From a virus, in IMG/VR virus record IMGVR_UViG_3300010148_000081, positions 1 through 28,846 of that record: a stretch of 28,846 nt of DNA. One strand, written 5' to 3'. How positions within the stretch are numbered: position 1 is the first letter of the stretch; the number at the start of each line of letters is the position of its first letter. Of this stretch, positions 23,201-28,846 are shown in pieces. The translations under genes were made by a program, and so were the position numbers. Under the pieces are notes generated by a model. That model was not told the DNA's origin and made no database searches. It saw nothing but the letters and a program-made list of their open reading frames with translations.

Positions 23201-24372
23201 TACAAATCAACCTCTTCAAATCTATAATAAAATAAAACATTTTCATAATTTGGTAATAAATTAAATGTTCCTATGAAGTTTTTTCTTGGAATATCCATCA
23301 TGCTCATTTCATGAATTTCTCCCATAAATTGTTTATTCATATTTGCGGTATTATATCCTATATTTGAGAAGGATTGACCTATCATACAATCTGTTGGTGC
23401 AAATGTAAAAACTTTGTTTTGAGTATGGGTATTAGAATAAATTTGTTTTCCATCAATATAAAAATTAATAGTATTTGCAGTATCATTGAATACACAAGCC
23501 ACATGAAAAGTATCATTTATGTAAGATGGTTCAGCATAACTGCGAATAAATAACTCACTTCCGCTTGCTAAAGTGCCTAAAAAATTGTTGCTTATATTGA
23601 GGTTGGTTGATGAAAAATTTGAGATTAAACCGAGCGATTCAAAGTCAAATCCGCTACGATAGAACACCTCTAAACGGCCTCCATCAAACAAGTTTGTAGT
23701 TGTGAAGCCCGAATTATCCGCAGTAAAATCCGTAGCCGTATGGGAAGCAATAGAGCCGATAGACTGAAACCCTCCCATTCCATCTTCGTCAAATGTTTGT
23801 AAATTATTGTTGTTATATTTAAATCGTCTTAAATAATTAGGAGAGATACAAATAGGAGAATCAAATGTTTCTGTAACATTATTAATTGTCATTCTTGTTC
23901 TTAATTTATATTCGGCTGGTTGATTCTCATTATGTAATGTAGTATTAACTAAGCCAAACCAAAATCTAACAGTATTTGTAGAATCATAATTACTAAATAT
24001 AGTCATTTCATGAGTTAATCTATCTGTTCCTGATAAATACCTTTCACTTTGATAATCAGTAGGGGGAGGAGAGATTTGATGGGAATTAGAAGGCATTATC
24101 TTTTTACTGTTGGTAATTGCTGGTTGAGAAGCACTTGAGATTTCACCATATCCATTTATGTCATAAGGAGTAATTATTGCTTCTAAAGTAAAAGAACCTT
24201 CATTAGCCCATAATCCATAACCAATATGTGCATCGGTTATATCTTCTCCTACATCAGTAGCGTTATTAGGATTATAAGAAGGAACATTATCATGATAATC
24301 AATAATTACACCGCCATTACACATTACTGGAAAAACAAGTCCTCTTTGTTTTCCTAATAATATATCATACAT
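23200..24372 (-). CDS. LamG/concanavalin-like tail protein, 390 aa
   Basis: The C-terminal 105 residues look like a LamG jelly roll: TFHVACVFND, then TINFYIDGKQI, FAPTDCMIGQSF, and FMGEIHEMSMMD followed by YYRFEE. An N-terminal part (GSFTLEAIITPYDINGYG, about 60-76) resembles the first strands of the same fold, so the domain seems to be interrupted by about 200 residues. The ATG at 24372 was chosen because GGTGATAATT precedes it; an in-frame GTG at 24381 lies inside that ribosome site. Probably a carbohydrate-binding minor tail or baseplate protein. Bases 23631-23780, inside the inserted part, are about 47% GC against about 23% just upstream in the gene, hinting at an acquired module. Confidence 0.7.
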   Translation of the reverse strand: MYDILLGKQRGLVFPVMCNGGVIIDYHDNVPSYNPNNATDVGEDITDAHIGYGLWANEGSFTLEAIITPYDINGYGEISSASQPAITNSKKIMPSNSHQISPPPTDYQSERYLSGTDRLTHEMTIFSNYDSTNTVRFWFGLVNTTLHNENQPAEYKLRTRMTINNVTETFDSPICISPNYLRRFKYNNNNLQTFDEDGMGGFQSIGSIASHTATDFTADNSGFTTTNLFDGGRLEVFYRSGFDFESLGLISNFSSTNLNISNNFLGTLASGSELFIRSYAEPSYINDTFHVACVFNDTANTINFYIDGKQIYSNTHTQNKVFTFAPTDCMIGQSFSNIGYNTANMNKQFMGEIHEMSMMDIPRKNFIGTFNLLPNYENVLFYYRFEEVDL

Positions 24373-24382
24373 AATTATCACC

Positions 24383-25000
24383 TTAAGGAAGAATAGTCGC
24401 TACTTGGAAATCCATAGTAAATTCAATATAAACAGTTTCAGCACTAAAAGTAAAACCAAAAGACCTAATAAAACCTTTTACTCCTGCTGAAGTTTCTGAT
24501 GTAGGAAAATTAAAAGGCAAAGGAACTCTTTTATTATCTAATTTAAGATTGCCTCCCCTGCTTCTCCATGTATAAGGAATTTTTCTTTCAGCCACTTGAT
24601 TGTAATTTTCATCAACAGTTGAAGGCATTAAAACCACTAATTCATTAAATGCTTGATGTTCTGCAAGACCTGTTGAATCAACTCCTGATGCAATCATCTG
24701 TGCTATTTCATGTGCAGTAAAAGTAACTGTACTAACAGAATTACCATGTTTTTTAATAATAGTTTGTTCTGTAATAATTCCTTTTATGCTTATGCTTTTA
24801 TTAGACATTCCTAAATCTAAAGCGACTGTTGTTGATTCTCCAGTAATAGCACCAGAAAGAGGAATAGGAAAAGAAGGTATTGTTTTATCTGTTGAAAAAT
24901 CTACATTTTCTGCTTTTAAGGGAATAGTGTTAGTAAATAAACCATCGGCTTCATCAAATGCCTGTAATTTTAAAAATACATTATGTTCATCTGCATTCAT
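24383..25000 (-). CDS. Distal-tail-like minor tail protein, 205 aa
   Basis: The protein is mostly beta-strand. It contains IPLKAENVDFSTDKTIPSFPIP and a SKSISIKGIITEQ-like strand pair, features seen in the N-terminal ring domain of distal tail proteins. The end is an amphipathic strand (AETVYIEFTMDFQVATILP). It follows the tape measure gene by 5 nt, exactly where siphoviruses encode Dit, with GAGGTGATATAA as ribosome site. Exact family is not certain; another ring-forming tail-tip protein is the alternative. Confidence 0.6.
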   Translation of the reverse strand: MNADEHNVFLKLQAFDEADGLFTNTIPLKAENVDFSTDKTIPSFPIPLSGAITGESTTVALDLGMSNKSISIKGIITEQTIIKKHGNSVSTVTFTAHEIAQMIASGVDSTGLAEHQAFNELVVLMPSTVDENYNQVAERKIPYTWRSRGGNLKLDNKRVPLPFNFPTSETSAGVKGFIRSFGFTFSAETVYIEFTMDFQVATILP

Positions 25001-25005
25001 TTATA

Positions 25006-27612
25006 TCACCTCAAATTACTTGTATTGCTTTGTCTTTGAATATTATTTGTTATTGTTCTTGACACTTCTCTTGCAATTCTATCCATTTCTGCTTTTGAAG
25101 TATCTTTTGCATTAATTGTAATATTTATGTTATTTACTTGATTAGAAGTTTTTCCGTTATTAGTAGACATTCGCCTAGATTCTTTATTATTGTAAACTGT
25201 TGCTCCTTTAGGTAAAGTAACTAATTCTGGGCCTTCTTCTCCAACAACTGCTAAACCACCTGAAGTAACTGTTCCTCCCGTAGCAACACCTGGAATTTTC
25301 TTTATTAATCTTATAAGGCTTCTAAATGCTCCAGTTATGAAATCAAAAACTTTCATAAAAGGGCTAAGTAAAAATTTACCTACTTTAAATACTGCAAGAC
25401 CAATAACTATTGCTAACCAAACAGGCGCACCCATTATAATTGCCGTTATAGCAGCAGCAATACCTAATATCATAGCGATACCTTTAACCATCTTTTTTGA
25501 ATCAGTAAAGAATCCAAGTATTACTTTCCAAGCATTATCCCATACTCTTTTAATTAATTCCCATGTAAATACTAATGCTACACCAAGTCCTGCAATCGCT
25601 AAAGAAACCGCCATCATTAGTAATCCTAAACCTAATTCAATAAATCCATCTATTAAATCACTAATAGAACCATCTCCAAAAATAGCATTATAAATTTTAA
25701 ATAAACTATCCTTAATCATAGTCCAAGCAAATGTTATGAGAGGTGCAAGAACCTCAATAACTCCCATCGCTTTAGCAAAAGAATCTTTTAATATTGGGCC
25801 AAATGCTTTTAATAAAACTACAATAGCAATAATAGCCATAGACACATAAACAAAACTGGCTGCTGCGGCTTTAAAAACAAATTTTATAGCAGGTAAAACA
25901 CCACCTAATGCTTTAACAAAGCCGAATAGTGCTTTTAGTTTAGGGGCTTTATTTAGAAGTGCGCCTAAACTTTCTTTCCTTGTGGCTTTTAGTAACTTAA
26001 GTTGTTCTTTAGCATTTTTAATTGTTTCTTCTGAATTTTTATCATCAGTATCTAATTGAATTGCTTCTTCTCCTGCTTGTTGTTGAAATCTTGTTTTCTT
26101 TTTAATTTTTGTTTTTGTGGAGGTTATTTGGTCTTTTAATTCTTTTTCTTGAACTTTAGTAAGTGAACCTGCTTTTTGCTTTATCTTTAGTTCTTCTTCA
26201 AGAAGTTTCTTTTTTTCCGCTAACATTTGCAGGGCTTTTCCCCTATCTTGAATCTCTAATGCTATTTCTTTTCTTCTGTCAGCCCTTGTTTTCAAGTCCT
26301 TTTTAGCATTTTTTATTTCCTGTTTTATTGCATTAGAGCCTTTATTCATGGCTAATTGCTTATCATATTTAGCCTGTAATTTTGTTTTCTTTTCAAGTTG
26401 TTCAGCAAGTTCTTTTTCTTTCACCTTTGCTTCTTCAAGACTTTTAAGTTGAGCCTCTAATTGTTTTATGTTGCCAGTATCTCTCTTATTCATATTAAGA
26501 ATAGGAACATATTCTTCTATTTCTTTTCTTACTCTTTCTTCCATTTCTGCTCTCTTTTCAGCAGTATTGTTAAGTCTAGTTAATTCTTTATTTATTTTTT
26601 TAGTATCAATAGAATCTATCTGTGCTTGAGTTTTCTTAAGAGTTTTATCTAAATTAAATCCTTCTTTAAATTGTTTACCTAGTCCTTTTCTTTCTTTAAA
26701 TAAAGAAAATAAACCTTTAGTATCTCCATATGCTTGCTTTGCTCCTTCTTTTATTGCGACAAAAGGCGATTTTGATATTTTAGTTAAAACGCTCCAATAA
26801 TTTTTACCAAAGGCATTTAACCAAGATAACGGATTCTTTTTGTTATTTACTTCCTTAGTTCCAGCGGAGAGAGGGTTCATTATTTTTTTATCAATAAATC
26901 CTCCTATTTTCTTTGATACTGTTAATATACTTGTAAAAAAATTAGGTTGTGCATCGGCTTCTAATTTTGAAACTATTTCCGAAATCTTTTCAAAATTTTC
27001 ATCACCCTCTTTCATTCCTTTTAATTCATCTTTATATTTTTCTAATTCCTCTCTAGCACCTTTTCCGTTATCTTTAAGTTTTCTCATTGTTCCGCCTAAA
27101 AATTGGAAAGAAGATGAGAATTTATTCACTAATCTAAACATTCCGGGCGGTAAAAACCCATACATAACTTTACGGGCTTTTGCTGCTTCTAAACCAAATA
27201 CAGTTAATTCTTCTCTTCCTGAAGATAAAAATTCCGCAAAGTATTCAAGAAGATTTCCTCCTTGTTTTAGATAAACATTCATTCCTTTAAGAAAAGGAAC
27301 GGCTTTACCATCTTTAGTAAATTTAGCAATTGTTGAGTTCATAATAGAGGTTCTTTTGTTAAAGTTACCCATTACTTCTCCTACTTTAGTTATTTCTTGC
27401 CCATACTCATTTACTCTTACGCCAGCCTTATTAAATAATTTTTCACCATCTCTTGTATCAACGCCTAATCTTCTTTGTAAAGCGGAAATATCAGCAGTTG
27501 CTTTTTTTGCGTTTTTAAGATTAGTTTCATAACTTCCTAAACTTTTTATAAAACTTTCCATTGTTCCTTGTAATCCAAGAACAGAAGTATTTAGTTTAGC
27601 AATTTCAGTCAT
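25006..27612 (-). CDS. Tape measure protein, 868 aa
   Basis: This would span the tail tube and set tail length. Residues about 330-545 form long charged coiled coils (LEAQLKSLEEAKV, LKTRADRRKEIALEI). Several hydrophobic segments follow (about 582-602, 617-632, 660-688 and 710-742). The C-terminal signature ATGGTVTSGG...VGEEGPELVTLPKGATV is highly typical of tape measure proteins. The ATG at 27612 was preferred to an in-frame GTG at 27621 because GTGAGG lies between them. At about 0.15 nm per residue, a tail of roughly 130 nm at most would be expected, an estimate from the general rule. The tail chaperone genes immediately upstream support the call. Confidence 0.92.
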   Translation of the reverse strand: MTEIAKLNTSVLGLQGTMESFIKSLGSYETNLKNAKKATADISALQRRLGVDTRDGEKLFNKAGVRVNEYGQEITKVGEVMGNFNKRTSIMNSTIAKFTKDGKAVPFLKGMNVYLKQGGNLLEYFAEFLSSGREELTVFGLEAAKARKVMYGFLPPGMFRLVNKFSSSFQFLGGTMRKLKDNGKGAREELEKYKDELKGMKEGDENFEKISEIVSKLEADAQPNFFTSILTVSKKIGGFIDKKIMNPLSAGTKEVNNKKNPLSWLNAFGKNYWSVLTKISKSPFVAIKEGAKQAYGDTKGLFSLFKERKGLGKQFKEGFNLDKTLKKTQAQIDSIDTKKINKELTRLNNTAEKRAEMEERVRKEIEEYVPILNMNKRDTGNIKQLEAQLKSLEEAKVKEKELAEQLEKKTKLQAKYDKQLAMNKGSNAIKQEIKNAKKDLKTRADRRKEIALEIQDRGKALQMLAEKKKLLEEELKIKQKAGSLTKVQEKELKDQITSTKTKIKKKTRFQQQAGEEAIQLDTDDKNSEETIKNAKEQLKLLKATRKESLGALLNKAPKLKALFGFVKALGGVLPAIKFVFKAAAASFVYVSMAIIAIVVLLKAFGPILKDSFAKAMGVIEVLAPLITFAWTMIKDSLFKIYNAIFGDGSISDLIDGFIELGLGLLMMAVSLAIAGLGVALVFTWELIKRVWDNAWKVILGFFTDSKKMVKGIAMILGIAAAITAIIMGAPVWLAIVIGLAVFKVGKFLLSPFMKVFDFITGAFRSLIRLIKKIPGVATGGTVTSGGLAVVGEEGPELVTLPKGATVYNNKESRRMSTNNGKTSNQVNNINITINAKDTSKAEMDRIAREVSRTITNNIQRQSNTSNLR

Positions 27613-27617
27613 AATCC

Positions 27618-27824
27618 TCACTTATGTTTTTTCATTTCTTTTTCCATTTCTTCTGATTCTATTTCTAATATTGCGCTATGAACACTTAATAAATCTTGAA
27701 CTAAACTCGCTGGCATTTGGTATATTTCAAGAGGGCTTATAGATAATGCTTTCGCTAAGGTATATACAACGATTAGTGAAGCGTCTTTCGGTTCGGCTTT
27801 ACCTCCCCTTAATATCCGCTTCAT
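27618..27824 (-). CDS. Tail assembly chaperone, frameshift extension (gpT-like), 68 aa from the internal ATG
   Basis: This frame lies just before the tape measure gene and overlaps the end of the upstream chaperone gene by 4 nt (ATGA). It has no well-placed ribosome site of its own. A -1 shift at A_AAA_AAC (27830-27836) would enter this frame two codons before its ATG and give a fused product of about 191 residues. The sequence is mainly helical (VVYTLAKALSISPLEIYQM, then LVQDLLSVHSAILEIESEEMEKEMKK), as for gpT-like extensions that bind the tape measure protein. Independent reinitiation at the overlapping ATG is the alternative. Confidence 0.75.
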   Translation of the reverse strand: MKRILRGGKAEPKDASLIVVYTLAKALSISPLEIYQMPASLVQDLLSVHSAILEIESEEMEKEMKKHK

Positions 27825-27836
27825 TCTTCGTTTTTT
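27777..27836 (-). promoter_or_regulatory. Programmed -1 ribosomal frameshift signal
   Basis: On the minus strand the zero frame reads GAG GAA AAA AAC GAA GAA TGA. The heptamer A_AAA_AAC (27836-27830) is in the correct phase for tandem -1 slippage. After a 6-nt spacer, TGAAGCG (27823-27817) can pair with CGCTTCA (27783-27777), a perfect 7-bp stem. Loop bases TAAGG (27811-27807) could also pair with CCTTA (27760-27756) to form a pseudoknot. GAGG directly precedes the slippery run and might act as an internal stimulator. Confidence 0.75.
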
Positions 27837-28192
27837 TCCTCGTCCCCCGACATAGAATCAAGAGGATTTGGTAATATTTCTTTTAATTGATTACCCACAT
27901 AAGGAGTTAATCGGAGAATATCAATAACTGAAAGGTTGGGTTCTGTTTTTACAACAAAATGCTCAACCATATACCTAAACATAGCATTTAAATCAATATC
28001 CATGCTTTGTGTTTTAGCATTGATTTTCATAAGACTATTCATAGCCTTATCAACCTCAAGCCAAGAGGGTTCTTTAACCCACACTTTTAGGTATTCTTCT
28101 ATTTCGGGTGCTACTTTAACATAATGTAGCGTAGGCTCTTGTAATGCAAACATTACACTTTTATCCGTTACGACTTTTTTATCATTTAACAT
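27821..28192 (-). CDS. Tail assembly chaperone (gpG-like), 123 aa
   Basis: The protein is mainly helical and acidic at its end. It lies between the tail tube and tape measure genes, where dsDNA tailed viruses encode the gpG/gpGT chaperone. It ends in a Gly-Asp-Glu-rich tail with the A-rich slippery codons, and its stop (TGA) overlaps the next frame. The ATG at 28192 was chosen because GGTGGAGAAT precedes it; the GTG at 28201 lies within that site. About 121 residues would be shared with the frameshift product. The function as chaperone is inferred from order, size and frameshift signal, since sequence conservation in this family is low. Confidence 0.75.
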   Translation of the reverse strand: MLNDKKVVTDKSVMFALQEPTLHYVKVAPEIEEYLKVWVKEPSWLEVDKAMNSLMKINAKTQSMDIDLNAMFRYMVEHFVVKTEPNLSVIDILRLTPYVGNQLKEILPNPLDSMSGDEEKNEE

Positions 28193-28207
28193 ATTCTCCA
28201 CCTTCTA

Positions 28208-28234
28208 ACCAACAAACAAACAAACGGTGTTGGT
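28208..28234 (-). repeat. Hairpin with AAAC repeats upstream of the chaperone gene
   Basis: ACCAACA (28208-28214) and TGTTGGT (28228-28234) form a perfect 7-bp inverted repeat around a 13-nt loop made of three AAAC-type repeats. On the minus strand it lies in the leader just before the GGTGGAG site of the chaperone gene, so it could influence its translation or mark an mRNA processing site. It has no T-run on either strand. Confidence 0.45.
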
Positions 28235-28240
28235 GGAATA

Positions 28241-28369
28241 TTATTCTGTCTTATTTAATTTAGACTTAGGCTTGGCCTTTGATTTTTTTGGAAGATTTTG
28301 CTCCAAACGAGCATTAATTAATTCTCTTCTCTTAGCCATTCCTAATTTATATGCTTCTAACTTCTTCAT
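28241..28369 (-). CDS. Small basic protein, 42 aa
   Basis: The start follows GGGGTGATTAA four bases after the tail tube stop. Residues 1-24 are likely helical (KKLEAYKLGMAKRRELINARLEQ), followed by a lysine/proline-rich tail (KKSKAKPKSK). It is very basic and might contact DNA, RNA or tail tube surfaces. No family recognised. It lies between the tail tube and the chaperone gene, a position often occupied by small tail accessory genes. Confidence 0.65.
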   Translation of the reverse strand: MKKLEAYKLGMAKRRELINARLEQNLPKKSKAKPKSKLNKTE

Positions 28370-28373
28370 TTAA

Positions 28374-28846
28374 TCACCCCAAAATAACCCAATCAGTACC
28401 AATTGTGCATGAATGTAAATCTCTTGGTTTAATTGTTGCTTCAATAGTAACTGGGCCTTTATCATCAGGAATTGTCCAATTAGCAGTATCTAAAAAGTAA
28501 TTCTTAAATTGAAGGTCAATAAATTCTTCATTATCCTCTTTATCAAATCTTAATTTAATTAGTTGAGAACTGCCTGTTCCGACTGTTTCTGCCTCATTAA
28601 GATAATATCTAAAAATTTCATCATCAGTAACAATTGCACTAAAAGTAATGACATATGCTCTTTGTGCGGCCAAACCTTCTTTCATATCACGGTGTCCACC
28701 CATATATCTTTTATCTTGTAAATTGTTTTGAATTTCAATACTAACACTTGAAACCTTAAGGAATTGTTGCCCAAAGGCTTCTAAACTTCCCGAAGAAAAG
28801 AAGAAAGGCGCACCAGAATTTGTTCCTGCATTCCAGTTGAAAAGGT
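28374..28846 (-). CDS. Major tail tube protein, partial (C-terminal 157 residues)
   Basis: The frame stays open to the window edge; the apparent ATG at 28703 is internal, because sense codons continue upstream (ending in NLQDKRYMGGHRD across that point). The sequence alternates beta-strands, with SGSLEAFGQQFLKVSVSIEIQNN, then a long strand AYVITFSAIVTDDEIFRYYL, another LIKLRFDKED, and a final VTIEATIKPRDLHSC. That is the beta-sandwich pattern of tail tube proteins, in the expected position before the chaperones and tape measure gene. The N-terminus and start codon are beyond the right edge. Confidence 0.75.
   Translation of the reverse strand, partial: LFNWNAGTNSGAPFFFSSGSLEAFGQQFLKVSSVSIEIQNNLQDKRYMGGHRDMKEGLAAQRAYVITFSAIVTDDEIFRYYLNEAETVGTGSSQLIKLRFDKEDNEEFIDLQFKNYFLDTANWTIPDDKGPVTIEATIKPRDLHSCTIGTDWVILG

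Noticed and set aside
24786-25693. Plus-strand frames antisense to the tail genes (24786-25115, 25337-25693; likewise 26840-27274 and 27936-28124)
   Set aside because: They lie entirely or almost entirely within well-supported minus-strand genes, lack good ribosome sites and have low-complexity composition typical of shadows.
27613-27621. GTG start for the tape measure gene
   Set aside because: The GTG lies in the probable ribosome site GTGAGG; ATG 27612 has normal spacing. The same reasoning excludes GTG 24381 and GTG 28201.
28374-28703. Complete 109-aa gene starting at 28703
   Set aside because: The frame stays open without stop to the right edge and the upstream codons read like tail tube sequence, so the ATG is internal and the gene is partial.

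Overview
The window looks like part of the genome of a tailed (head-tail, Caudoviricetes-type) virus of an archaeon. It is AT-rich, roughly 30% GC by eye. Two things point to archaea. The replication genes are of archaeal type: family B DNA polymerase, PCNA-like clamp, archaeo-eukaryotic primase, XPF/ERCC4 nuclease and RadA/Sak4-like ATPase. Almost every start codon is also preceded by a GGTGA or GGAGG Shine-Dalgarno sequence, often GGTGATAT or GGTGAAAAT. The gene content resembles what is published for magroviruses of marine Group II Euryarchaeota. That placement is an inference from gene content, because no host marker is visible.

Layout. Bases 51-12878 are a tightly packed plus-strand replication and recombination module. 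In order it holds a probable ssDNA-binding protein, a small hypothetical, a Sak4-like ATPase, a PCNA-like clamp, the N-terminal part of PolB, seven small genes (4867-6213), the C-terminal part of PolB, a Cas4/RecB-like nuclease, a small zinc protein, a hypothetical, an AEP primase, an ERCC4 nuclease, an AAA+ helicase-like ATPase, a DUF4177-like protein, a DEDDy exonuclease, a small membrane protein and a zinc-ribbon protein. A strong hairpin plus T-run terminator (12864-12896) closes it. From the right edge back to 12942 the minus strand carries a siphovirus-like tail module: tail tube (cut by the window edge), a small basic peptide, a tail assembly chaperone pair with an apparent programmed -1 frameshift, tape measure protein, a distal-tail-like protein, a LamG-like protein, a 2357-residue hub-like protein, a collar/fibre-type protein, a long fibre-like protein and a Gly-rich terminal protein. 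Capsid, portal and terminase genes are not in the window.

How the genes fit together. The SSB-like protein, helicase, primase, polymerase halves and clamp would form a largely self-sufficient replisome. The C-terminal PolB piece ends in a textbook PIP box, matching the clamp gene just upstream. The ATPase and the nucleases suit recombination-dependent replication and end processing. The most interesting points are: (i) PolB is split between motifs B and C by a seven-gene cassette, and motif C reads YGHTDS instead of YGDTDS; (ii) an A_AAA_AAC slippery site, followed by a 7-bp stem after a 6-nt spacer, joins the two tail chaperone frames; (iii) the hub-like protein is very large and appears to carry about 1400 inserted residues; (iv) the primase seems to fuse an AEP core to a four-cysteine PriL-like C-terminus; and (v) there is a multi-hairpin leader between the first two genes. 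No tRNA, rRNA, CRISPR array, IS element or integrase was seen, and no intergenic gap exceeds about 85 bases.
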